Notes under the pieces: generated by a model | Seen by the model: only the letters and a program-made list of their open reading frames with translations | Told to the model about the DNA's origin: nothing | Database searches by the model: none | In this document: piece after piece, positions 27,092 to 34,803 of the stretch | Layout: the number at the start of each line of letters is the position of its first letter | How positions within the stretch are numbered: position 1 is the first letter of the stretch | Position numbers and translations under genes: made by a program | From: Schauerella fraxinea | GTDB lineage: Bacteria; Pseudomonadota; Gammaproteobacteria; Burkholderiales; Burkholderiaceae_B | Length of the DNA stretch: 64,000 nt | Assembly: GCA_030849965.1 (NCBI GenBank) | Contig: JAVDKL010000001.1 | Location: 3,268,554-3,332,553, forward strand | Direction: 5' to 3'

Positions 27092-28555
27092 ATGAGTCGT
27101 CCAGCGTTAGAACTTCGTCCTGGTCAGCATCTTACGCTGACTCCGCAGTTGCAGCAGTCGATCCGATTGTTGCAATTGTCGACGCTCGAACTCGAATTGG
27201 AGATCTCGCAAGCCCTCTCCGACAACCCCTTGCTCGAGCGTGAAGACGATTTCCCTGGCGACGAGCCCGCGGCTGCCGGCGACGAGCCGAGCGAGGCCCC
27301 TGAGGCGCCTCCCGATGAGCGTGAGCATGACGACGGCGCGGCAAGCGGCGAGGATTTCAGCGGCGAGTCGTACGGGAGCGGCGGTGGCCAAGGCGATGAC
27401 GAAGACAGCGGTCCGCCGGAGTCCACGCGCCAGGAGACGCTGCGTGAACATCTCCTGAACCAGTTGGGGGTGACGCGCGTTAGCGCGCGCGACATGGCGC
27501 TCATCGGCTTGTTGATCGACGAGCTGGACGAAAACGGCTACCTTGGCTCGCCGCTCGAAGAAGTGCTGAGCTGGTTGCCACCCGAGATCGACGCCGATCT
27601 CGACGAGTTGCGCGCAGCCTTGACCTTTCTGCAGTCGTTCGATCCCGCGGGGGTGGGGGCAACCACCCTTGCGGACTGTCTGCTGCTGCAATTGCGGCAC
27701 CCCGACCTCACCACCATGCCCGATGCGGCGCGGCCCGCCGTGCTGCAATGCGCGCGTGCCATCTGTGCCGATCATTTGCTCCTTCTGGGGGCAGGCAACG
27801 CGCCGCGCCTGAAAGAGCTCCTGCACTGCGACGACGCCACGCTGCGCGCCGCACACGGCCTGATCCTGAAGCTCGACCCGCGCCCCGGCCGGCGCTGGTC
27901 GGTACCGGCGGCCGACTTTGCCGTGCCCGATGTGATCGTGCGACGCACGCGCAAAGGCTGGCAGGTATCGCTCAACACGGCTGCCATGCCGCGGCTGCGC
28001 ATCAATGCGCTTTACGCGCAGATGCTGGGCAATCAGCGCGCGTCGCAGCACGCGGGCCTGCAATCGCAACTGCAGCAGGCGCGCTGGATGATCAAGAACG
28101 TCGAGCAGCGCTTCGATACCATTCTGCGGGTGTCGCAAGCGATCGTCGATCGCCAGAGCGGCTTCTTCAGCAAGGGGCCGGCAGCGATGCGACCGTTGAT
28201 CCTCAAAGACATCGCCGGCGAACTGGGCTTGCACGAGTCGACCATCTCGCGGGCGACCACGCAGAAATTCATGCTCACGCCGTTCGGTACGCTCGAACTC
28301 AAGTTTTTCTTCGGTGCAGGCGTGGCCACCGACGACGGCGATTCTGCTTCCGCCACCGCCGTGCAGGCCCATATCCGTCAGCTCGTCGCGGAAGAAAACC
28401 GCAGCAAGCCTTTGTCCGACAACCAGATCACACAAAAGCTGGCTGAGCAGGGTATTGTGATCGCGCGTCGAACGGTCGCTAAATATCGCGAATCGCTGCG
28501 CATCGCGCCGGCTTCGTTGCGGCGCGCCCAAGCGTCGATGAGTCGCCCAGCCTAA
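27092..28555 (+). CDS. rpoN: RNA polymerase sigma-54 factor
   Basis: A 487-residue sigma-54. Region I is the Gln/Leu-rich activator-interaction segment (LTPQLQQSIRLLQLSTLELE, residues 17-36), region II is acidic (about 50-110), and region III holds the core-binding and DNA-binding domains. The RpoN box is present as ARRTVAKYRE near the end. It directs RNA polymerase to -24/-12 promoters and depends on AAA+ activators. No ribosome site is visible before the ATG, and the usual lptB, hpf and ptsN neighbours are not adjacent here; instead bfd follows. Confidence 0.95.
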   Translation: MSRPALELRPGQHLTLTPQLQQSIRLLQLSTLELELEISQALSDNPLLEREDDFPGDEPAAAGDEPSEAPEAPPDEREHDDGAASGEDFSGESYGSGGGQGDDEDSGPPESTRQETLREHLLNQLGVTRVSARDMALIGLLIDELDENGYLGSPLEEVLSWLPPEIDADLDELRAALTFLQSFDPAGVGATTLADCLLLQLRHPDLTTMPDAARPAVLQCARAICADHLLLLGAGNAPRLKELLHCDDATLRAAHGLILKLDPRPGRRWSVPAADFAVPDVIVRRTRKGWQVSLNTAAMPRLRINALYAQMLGNQRASQHAGLQSQLQQARWMIKNVEQRFDTILRVSQAIVDRQSGFFSKGPAAMRPLILKDIAGELGLHESTISRATTQKFMLTPFGTLELKFFFGAGVATDDGDSASATAVQAHIRQLVAEENRSKPLSDNQITQKLAEQGIVIARRTVAKYRESLRIAPASLRRAQASMSRPA

Positions 28556-28602
28556 GGCGTTTGGCCGACGGCCCTGTCACAAAAGGGCGCTTGCGCTAAT
28601 GC

Positions 28603-28627
28603 GAATAATTTTCGATAATTATTCTCA
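28603..28627 (+). promoter_or_regulatory. Fur-box-like palindrome abutting the bfd start
   Basis: GAATAATT and AATTATTC (8-bp arms, 6-bp spacer) form a perfect inverted repeat at 28603-28624. The overlapping 15-mer at 28613-28627 matches 13 of 15 positions of the 7-1-7 Fur motif TGATAATNATTATCA. It reaches the A of the bfd ATG (28627), leaving no room for a ribosome site. Confidence 0.65.
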
Positions 28628-28908
28628 TGTACATTTGCGTATGTAATGCAATCACCGAACGTCAGGTCCGCGCGAGCGTGGACCGCGGTGCCACGTCCCT
28701 CGAAGATCTTCAATTCGAGCTGGGCGTTGCGAGCTGCTGCGGTCGCTGTGCGGATACGGCATTGGAATATCTGCCCGGCGGACGTTGCTCCAGCGTCTGC
28801 GCCAGCCACGATAGCGCGGTAGGGCATCCGGTTCCGCCTACTCGCCCAGCGCTGCCGCCTACGCACGCCGCGAATACGTTCCCGATTCGCCTGGTCGCCG
28901 CCGCCTGA
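28627..28908 (+). CDS. bfd: bacterioferritin-associated ferredoxin
   Basis: A 93-residue BFD-type [2Fe-2S] protein. The four cluster cysteines are Cys4, Cys6, Cys38 and Cys41 (MYICVCNAIT and SCCGRC), exactly the E. coli Bfd positions. The conserved domain ends near residue 55, and the remaining Pro/Ala-rich tail is an unusual extension of unknown role. Bfd docks on bacterioferritin and supplies electrons to release stored iron under iron starvation. The bfr gene follows 363 bp downstream. The overlapping Fur-like site fits induction by iron limitation. Confidence 0.92.
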   Translation: MYICVCNAITERQVRASVDRGATSLEDLQFELGVASCCGRCADTALEYLPGGRCSSVCASHDSAVGHPVPPTRPALPPTHAANTFPIRLVAAA

Positions 28909-29091
28909 GCCGCGCTGCCGTTGCACGACTGCAACGGCGCGGTTTTTGGATGGGCGCGTGATGGGGCGAGGTTTGCCCAATGTGGGCAGCGTTTGTGCGT
29001 CGCTGCGGCGAGCGCAAGGGTACGCTTTTACGGGGCGAACCCCCTCCAGAGCACCGCATAGCGCGCCACGTCCTCAAGCCGCTTTGCCATC

Positions 29092-29110
29092 GATATTCAG
29101 AATCATTATC
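29092..29110 (+). promoter_or_regulatory. Fur-box-like site upstream of bfr
   Basis: The 19-mer GATATTCAGAATCATTATC matches 16 of 19 positions of the Fur consensus GATAATGATAATCATTATC. It lies in the 363-bp gap between bfd and bfr, about 160 bp before the bfr ATG. The rest of that gap holds no recognisable gene. Confidence 0.6.
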
Positions 29111-29271
29111 CTGACGTTTTCGGCTCGCGCTCGCGTAGCGGTTAACCAAATGCAGCCACAGGCTGGTGCGCCCCCCGTGCTCAGTGTTAGCCTCTGCGGG
29201 TTGCAGCGCCCAACCGCTCTTTTCATGCGGTGTTCTGGCGGCGCTTGCCAGACCCATCAGGAGTACACCCC

Positions 29272-29751
29272 ATGAAAGGCGATCCCGTTGTCGTTCAGTT
29301 TCTGAACAAGCAACTCACCAACGAGCTTACGGCTATCAACCAGTATTTCTTGCATGCCCGCATGCTGAATCACTGGGGCTTCACGAAGCTCGGCAAGCAC
29401 GAATACGAAGAGTCCATCGGCGAAATGAAGCATGCCGATCGTCTGATCGAACGCATTTTCATGCTGGACGGCCTGCCCAACCTTCAAGACCTCCACAAGC
29501 TGCTGATCGGTGAAGACGTGCCCGAATTGCTGGCCTGTGATCTGAAGGTTGAGCAAGGCGCGCAAGCCACCGTGAAGGAAGCGATTGCTCACTGCGAATC
29601 GGTGCGTGATTACGTGTCGCGCGATCTGTTCCAGGACATCCTGGACGATACCGAAGAGCACATCGACTATCTGGAAACGCAGATCGACTTGATCGACAAG
29701 GTGGGCGTGCAGAACTACCTGCAATCGCAGATGGAAGTCTATAACGGCTGA
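29272..29751 (+). CDS. bfr: bacterioferritin
   Basis: A 159-residue ferritin-like iron-storage subunit, expected to form a 24-mer. The haem-ligand Met52 and most ferroxidase ligands are in place (Glu18, Glu51, His54, Glu94, His130). At the position of Glu127 the sequence has Thr (DDTEEH), with glutamates at 128 and 129. It oxidises and stores iron, released with Bfd help. The ATG at 29272 follows a CAGGAG 8 bp upstream; the frame upstream of it is not family-like. A perfect terminator lies just after the stop. Confidence 0.94.
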   Translation: MKGDPVVVQFLNKQLTNELTAINQYFLHARMLNHWGFTKLGKHEYEESIGEMKHADRLIERIFMLDGLPNLQDLHKLLIGEDVPELLACDLKVEQGAQATVKEAIAHCESVRDYVSRDLFQDILDDTEEHIDYLETQIDLIDKVGVQNYLQSQMEVYNG

Positions 29752-29770
29752 TCGCCGTGTCGACCGACGT

Positions 29771-29798
29771 AAAAAAGGCACCCTGGGGTGCCTTTTTT
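29771..29798 (+). terminator. Rho-independent terminator after bfr
   Basis: A perfect stem of A6-GGCACCC with GGGTGCC-T6 around a 2-nt loop, 20 bp after the bfr stop. The A-run also lets it act for the convergent gene ending at 29816. Confidence 0.93.
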
Positions 29799-29815
29799 CA
29801 CTGGGTGCGATGCGC

Positions 29816-30514
29816 TTATTCGCCCGGGCGACGCGGGCATTCCGCGATCGTGCCCCATGCCTGATTGGGCGCGCAGTACTTGTTGCGTGCATTCCATGAA
29901 CAGGTGGGGCGTTCGAAGAAACCCGTATTGGCGCATTGCGCCAGTTCTTGCCGCAAGGCGCCTTGCCAGCCGTTGGCGCCGGTAGCCGGTGCCGGACGCG
30001 CTTGCGCGTAGGCCATTTGCGGGGCTTGCTGCACCATCTCGGCGCCGCCATAACCGCTCGACACCGAAATCTGACCGCGGATCGGCGGCGCAACGGGAGC
30101 CGCCGGGACGGGCGGCATCAGATCGAGTGTGCTCACATCCGAACCGCCACCCGGCAGCGTGGTCTGGGCCGCAGCGGCCACCTCACGTGCCTGTTCGGCG
30201 GTCATGCCCGACTTGGACAGCAGAATCGAGGGATCCTTGACGGTGTCGAACAACGACACCATTTGCACATTCCACTTCAGATCGGCGGGTTTGTCGGGAA
30301 TACCCAACGTACCATCGACGCGGGGTTGCGGCGGCTGCGCCACGAACGCGCGACCGTTGGCGTCGAGAACAGGCTGCGTGCCGTTTTCGTCCTGGCCCGG
30401 CGCCGGCGTGGCCGGCGGCGCGTGTTCGACCAACCAGTCGCCCAGCCGCATGCCGCCAAACGCAGATGCGCCCAGCGCCAGTAAAAGTACGACTAACAAA
30501 AACCGCCAAGACAT
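29816..30514 (-). CDS. unknown exported or membrane-anchored protein with a Cys-rich C-terminus
   Basis: A 232-residue protein that I do not recognise. An N-terminal hydrophobic segment (WRFLLVVLLLALGASAFGG, residues 3-21) is either a signal peptide or an anchor. A Pro/Ala-rich middle follows (about 125-185), then a compact end with four cysteines within 33 residues (QCANTGFFERPTC, RNKYCAPNQAWG, ECPRRP), suggesting two periplasmic disulfides. The segment FFERPTCSWNARNKYC is the most conserved-looking part. It is downstream of prfC on the opposite strand to bfr; the gap from its ATG to the end of prfC is 29 bp. Confidence 0.6.
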   Translation of the reverse strand: MSWRFLLVVLLLALGASAFGGMRLGDWLVEHAPPATPAPGQDENGTQPVLDANGRAFVAQPPQPRVDGTLGIPDKPADLKWNVQMVSLFDTVKDPSILLSKSGMTAEQAREVAAAAQTTLPGGGSDVSTLDLMPPVPAAPVAPPIRGQISVSSGYGGAEMVQQAPQMAYAQARPAPATGANGWQGALRQELAQCANTGFFERPTCSWNARNKYCAPNQAWGTIAECPRRPGE

Positions 30515-30543
30515 CCCTAACCTCGTATACCTGTGAGATCCGC

Positions 30544-32157
30544 TCAGGCGCGCATCTTCTCGCTAAACACCTGTCCGCCATGCTCACGCATCGCGTGGAA
30601 CTTCACGTCCGGGTACAACTCCTGAGCAACCCGGAGCTGCGCCGACGAGCCGATCAAGAAGGCCGCAGCATCCACCACATCATAGGCGATATGGGCTGCA
30701 TTGGCATCCATGAACTTGCGTAGTGCCTTCGGGTCATCCGCCGTAATCCAGCGTGCCATGGTGTAGCGCGACGGCATCAGGCGCGCGTCGGCGCCGTATT
30801 CCGTCTTCAAGCGATGCGCGACCACTTCAAACTGCAATTGTCCGACTGCGCCGAGAAGCAAGGCGCCGCCCGCCGCGACTGGCCGGAAGACCTGAATCGC
30901 GCCTTCTTCGCCCAACTGCGCCAACCCGGTGCGCAATTGCTTCATGCGCAACGGATCCTTTACTTCCACCGCCTGGAAGAGCTCGGGCGCAAAGAAGGGC
31001 AGGCCAGTGAACGTCAGCATCTCACCTTCGGTGAGCACGTCGCCCAACTGCAACACGCCGTGATTGGGAATACCGATCACGTCGCCCGCGTACGCTTCAT
31101 CCAGCAACTCACGCCGTTGCGACAAAAACGACACCACGTTGTTGGGTCGCATTTCCTTATTGGTGCGGCACACCTTCAAACGCATGCCGCGGTCGAACTT
31201 GCCCGAACTTACGCGCACGAACGCCACCCGATCGCGGTGCGACGGGTCCATATTGGCCTGCACCTTGAAGACGACGCCGGTGAATTTCGGCTCGTCCGGC
31301 TTGACCTCGCGTTGCAGTGCCTGGCGTGCACCCGGCTGTGGGGCGAGATCCACCAAGGCGTCGAGCACTTCCTGTACGCCGAAGTTGTTGATCGCCGAGC
31401 CAAAAAATACCGGTGCTTGCTTGGCGGCCAGGAACGCGTCGTGATCGAACTCCGGCGAGGCCGCAGTGATCAGCTCGATCTCCGAATTGGCTTGCTCGAA
31501 GGCAGAACCGAAACGCTTGGCGATTTCCGGATTCTGCAGTCCTTCGATGATGTCGTCGTCCGCGCCGCGGCGCTCCTGCCCCGGACGGAAGATGCGCATG
31601 CGGTCGCGGCGGATATCGAACACGCCGCCGAATGCCTTGCCCATGCCCACCGGCCACGAAAAGGGCACGGCATCCATGCCCAGATGCGATTCCATCTCGG
31701 AGAGCAGGTCCAGCGGGTCGCGCACTTCGCGATCCATCTTGTTGATGAACGCGATGATGGGGGTGTTGCGGGCCCGGCACACCTGCAGCAGACGGATGGT
31801 TTGCGGTTCGACACCGTTGGCGGCATCGATCACCATCAGCGCGGCATCGACCGCCGTCAGCACGCGATAGGTGTCTTCGGAGAAGTCGGCGTGGCCCGGG
31901 GTATCGAGCAGATTGATCACGCAGTCGCGGTATTCCATCTGCATGACCGATGAGGCCACCGAGATGCCCCGTTGCTTTTCGATTTCCATCCAGTCCGACG
32001 AGGCGTGGCGGGACGCCTTGCGCGCTTTGACGCTGCCGGCGATCTGAATCGCGCCTGCAAACAGCAACAGCTTTTCGGTCAGCGTGGTCTTACCCGCGTC
32101 GGGGTGAGAAATGATGGCAAATGTGCGGCGACGCGCAACTTCTTCTTGGATCGTCAT
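30544..32157 (-). CDS. prfC: peptide chain release factor 3
   Basis: A 537-residue translational GTPase. The G motifs are clear: SHPDAGKTTLTEK (P-loop), LLDTPGHADFSEDTYR (G3) and AFINKMDREV (G4), followed by domain II and the RF3-type C-terminal domain. RF3 recycles RF1 and RF2 from the ribosome after termination and contributes to quality control. The length is that of the family (about 530). The gene is followed by the four-Cys protein and preceded, 28 bp away, by a LysE exporter on the same strand. Confidence 0.95.
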   Translation of the reverse strand: MTIQEEVARRRTFAIISHPDAGKTTLTEKLLLFAGAIQIAGSVKARKASRHASSDWMEIEKQRGISVASSVMQMEYRDCVINLLDTPGHADFSEDTYRVLTAVDAALMVIDAANGVEPQTIRLLQVCRARNTPIIAFINKMDREVRDPLDLLSEMESHLGMDAVPFSWPVGMGKAFGGVFDIRRDRMRIFRPGQERRGADDDIIEGLQNPEIAKRFGSAFEQANSEIELITAASPEFDHDAFLAAKQAPVFFGSAINNFGVQEVLDALVDLAPQPGARQALQREVKPDEPKFTGVVFKVQANMDPSHRDRVAFVRVSSGKFDRGMRLKVCRTNKEMRPNNVVSFLSQRRELLDEAYAGDVIGIPNHGVLQLGDVLTEGEMLTFTGLPFFAPELFQAVEVKDPLRMKQLRTGLAQLGEEGAIQVFRPVAAGGALLLGAVGQLQFEVVAHRLKTEYGADARLMPSRYTMARWITADDPKALRKFMDANAAHIAYDVVDAAAFLIGSSAQLRVAQELYPDVKFHAMREHGGQVFSEKMRA

Positions 32158-32185
32158 GGTGTGCGAATTCTACAGCCGCGCGTCT

Positions 32186-32815
32186 TCAGACGCCGCGCCG
32201 GAAAGTGGCCAGAAAGGCCCCGGCGAGTACGAAAAGCGCGCCGAAGCTGCGGTTCATCCAGCGGATGTGGTGCGGGCTGCGCGACAGGCGCAGCACTTTG
32301 GCCGCCAGGAGGGTATACACCCCCATGGCGACGGTATCGGTGAAAGCCAGCGTAAACGCCATGGCGGCATATTGCGGCGCAAGCGCGGCAGTGGGGTCCA
32401 CGAACTGGGGCACCACCGCGAGCAAAAACACCGTGCCCTTGGGATTGCTGGCATTGATCAGAAAGCCGCGCATGATCAACGTGCGAATCGGCTCCAGCGC
32501 CAGATTGCCCGTTTCCACGGCAACTGGCGTGGCGTCGGTGCGAAACTGCTTCACACCGAGGTACACGAGGTACGCCACGCCCAGCATCTTCACCACCGTG
32601 AAGGCGGTTTCAGACGTGGCGAGCAGGGCGCCCAGTCCGACGCCCACCACGACAAACTGGAACAGGATGCCGGCGATCAGGCCGGCGGTATTCCAGTAGC
32701 CGCGGCGAAAGCCGTGCTTGAGCCCGGCCGACATGGCTGAGATCGCGCCGGCGCCGGGCGAGAACGAAATGGCCCATGAAGCCAGCATGAACGTCAGCCA
32801 AGTGGACACACTCAT
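32186..32815 (-). CDS. LysE/RhtB-family exporter (second copy type)
   Basis: A 209-residue inner-membrane exporter. It has the family signatures SFSPGAGAISAMSAGLKHG near the N-terminus and FLINASNPKGTVFLLAVVPQF in the middle, with about six hydrophobic spans. It differs from the exporter at 11.7 kb in having SPGAGA instead of APGPDN, a variant seen in RhtB-like homoserine/threonine exporters. The substrate is unknown. It lies 15 bp downstream of rhlE and 28 bp upstream of prfC, so the three are likely co-transcribed. Confidence 0.87.
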   Translation of the reverse strand: MSVSTWLTFMLASWAISFSPGAGAISAMSAGLKHGFRRGYWNTAGLIAGILFQFVVVGVGLGALLATSETAFTVVKMLGVAYLVYLGVKQFRTDATPVAVETGNLALEPIRTLIMRGFLINASNPKGTVFLLAVVPQFVDPTAALAPQYAAMAFTLAFTDTVAMGVYTLLAAKVLRLSRSPHHIRWMNRSFGALFVLAGAFLATFRRGV

Positions 32816-32830
32816 CGCCCGAACTCCGTA

Positions 32831-34354
32831 TTACTTGCCCAACAGCACGCCACTGCGGCGGCCGTCGTTGCCGCGAGCGGCGGAACGGGGCGCATCGCCC
32901 GAGCGCGGTGCTGCCGGACGGGCGGCCGCGGGACGATCGCCGCGCGGTTCGCTGTGGCGGCGGGGTGCATCGCCTTCCGGACGCTTGGCGGCACCGGCAC
33001 TGGCGGGACGGCCGTGGCCGCTACCATTGCCATTAGCGCTGGCACGTACTGGCGATCCACGCGTGGGACCCGTACCGTTGTTGCGGCTCTTGTTGTGACC
33101 GGCATTGCCGCCACCCGCGTTACCGCCGCGGCTGTTGTTGCCGAAACGGCGCTGTTCGGTGCGCTCTTCGCGTGCATCCACGTCCAGCGCGGCGCCCACG
33201 GGAGGCGTCCAGTCGGACGTAACCGGCACACGTTCGATCGTCTTGCCGATCAGGCGTTCGATGGCCTTGAGCAGCTTGACCTCACTGGCGTCAACCAGCG
33301 ACACGGCTGAGCCCGTCGAACCCGCGCGGCCGGTGCGGCCGATACGGTGCACGTAGTCCTCTGGCACGTTGGGCAGTTCGAAGTTCACGACCTGCGGCAA
33401 TTGATCGATATCGATCCCGCGGGCGGCGATGTCGGTCGCGACCAGCACGGCGACAGAACCGTCCTTGAAGCCTGCCAGGGCGCGCGTGCGCGCAGCCTGG
33501 CTCTTGTTGCCGTGAATCGCAGCAGCCGACAGGCCGTCTTTCACCAGCTTCTCAGCCAGGCGGTTGGCGCCGTGCTTGGTGCGTGTGAACACCAGCACTT
33601 GATGCCAGCCGCTTTCGTTGATGATGTGGCTGATCAGATCGCGCTTGTGGGCCTGATCGACCATGTGCGCGGTCTGGTGCACGAGTTCGGTGGCCGTATT
33701 GCGCGGCGTGACCGACACTTCGCCGGGGTTGTTGAGCACCCCACGCGCCAGTGCACGGATTTCTTCGGAGAACGTGGCCGAGAACAGCAGGTTCTGGCGT
33801 TGCTTGGGCAGCAGGGCCAGGATCTTGCGCACGTCGCGAATGAAGCCCATGTCCAGCATGCGGTCGGCTTCATCGAGCACCAGGATTTCGACGCCCGACA
33901 AATCGACCGTGCGTTGACCGGCATGGTCAAGCAGGCGGCCTGGCGTGGCGACCAGAATATCCAGCGGGCGCTTGAGCGCGCCGATCTGCGGGTTGATGTT
34001 CACACCGCCGAACATCACCATCGCTTTTTGCTTGGAGTACTTGCCGTACGTCTGGACCGATTCTTCGATCTGAGCGGCGAGTTCGCGCGTGGGCGTGAGG
34101 ATCAGGCAACGCGGGCGGCCCGGCTTGCGGGTTTCCGGTGCGGGACGGGTTTCGAGCAAATGCAGGATGGGAAGCGTGAAGCCGGCAGTCTTGCCGGTGC
34201 CCGTCTGGGCCGCGGCCAGCAGATCGCCGCCCTTCAGTACCAGGGGGATGGCTTTCGCTTGAATCGGGGTGGGGGCGGTGTAACCGGTATCTGCAATAGC
34301 GCGCAGCAACGACTCGGCCAAGCCAAGGTCGGCAAATGTAATGGGGGAAGTCAA
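32831..34354 (-). CDS. rhlE: DEAD-box ATP-dependent RNA helicase RhlE
   Basis: A 507-residue DEAD-box helicase. The two RecA domains carry [13 protein letters not shown] (motif I), [14 protein letters not shown] (II), LFSATFSEE (III), and [10 protein letters not shown] (VI). After about residue 400 comes a long basic tail rich in Arg, Asn, Gly and Ala, probably disordered and RNA-binding. RhlE proteins remodel structured RNA in ribosome assembly, mRNA decay and cold growth. The start is a TTG at 34354, supported by GGAG 6 bp upstream and by the standard [12 protein letters not shown] opening. Two strong hairpins lie 100-160 bp upstream. Confidence 0.93.
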   Translation of the reverse strand: MTSPITFADLGLAESLLRAIADTGYTAPTPIQAKAIPLVLKGGDLLAAAQTGTGKTAGFTLPILHLLETRPAPETRKPGRPRCLILTPTRELAAQIEESVQTYGKYSKQKAMVMFGGVNINPQIGALKRPLDILVATPGRLLDHAGQRTVDLSGVEILVLDEADRMLDMGFIRDVRKILALLPKQRQNLLFSATFSEEIRALARGVLNNPGEVSVTPRNTATELVHQTAHMVDQAHKRDLISHIINESGWHQVLVFTRTKHGANRLAEKLVKDGLSAAAIHGNKSQAARTRALAGFKDGSVAVLVATDIAARGIDIDQLPQVVNFELPNVPEDYVHRIGRTGRAGSTGSAVSLVDASEVKLLKAIERLIGKTIERVPVTSDWTPPVGAALDVDAREERTEQRRFGNNSRGGNAGGGNAGHNKSRNNGTGPTRGSPVRASANGNGSGHGRPASAGAAKRPEGDAPRRHSEPRGDRPAAARPAAPRSGDAPRSAARGNDGRRSGVLLGK

Positions 34355-34457
34355 GTACAGCTCCAGCGGCAGCCTGTCGCTCTAGGTCAGAGGACTCCAA
34401 TCGAGGCAGACGCGTCAGGAGAAAAGAAGGCGGGTCGTAGCGGACCAGCCCTGCGAG

Positions 34458-34511
34458 GTGACGGCGGCGCCGTCACAGGGACGCTTGGGCGGATTGGTAC
34501 AGCCCAAGCGT
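34458..34511 (-). promoter_or_regulatory. two strong hairpins upstream of rhlE
   Basis: ACGCTTGGGC (34481-34490) pairs perfectly with GCCCAAGCGT (34502-34511), and GTGACGGC (34458-34465) with GCCGTCAC (34469-34476). They are only 4 bp apart. Neither is followed by a T-run in the rhlE direction, so simple termination is not indicated. If transcribed they form a structured rhlE leader. The rest of 34355-34803 shows only a promoter for the DUF945 gene. Confidence 0.6.
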
Positions 34512-34735
34512 AAGATTGTATCCGATGCTGGCCCATCCCCGGGGAAAAGCTGCAAAAAACCGCGAATAGGCACGAAACGGCGACGCAAATCTGTGTCGCA
34601 TACATCTGGCACGACCCAACTTGCTATAACTTTGCCCCGCGCGAGACCGTGCGACGGCCGTATACCACTGTTGACGGCCCTATCGACGCGACGGGAGACA
34701 TTGTCACAACTGGCAATGGTTTCGCACCCAAAATC

Positions 34736-34765
34736 GTAACAGCGACAGTGCGCGCTCTCTATAAT
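34736..34765 (+). promoter_or_regulatory. sigma-70-type promoter for the DUF945 operon
   Basis: A perfect TATAAT (34760-34765) with a weaker GTAACA -35 (34736-34741) and an 18-bp spacer, about 40 bp before the ATG at 34804. Confidence 0.5.
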
Positions 34766-34803
34766 CGCCCGGCTTAACGCCCAATTCAGGATAGGAACCA
34801 ATT

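Noticed and set aside
27107-28531. A 474-residue minus-strand open frame opposite rpoN
   Set aside because: Fully contained in rpoN on the other strand, which has all the sigma-54 hallmarks.
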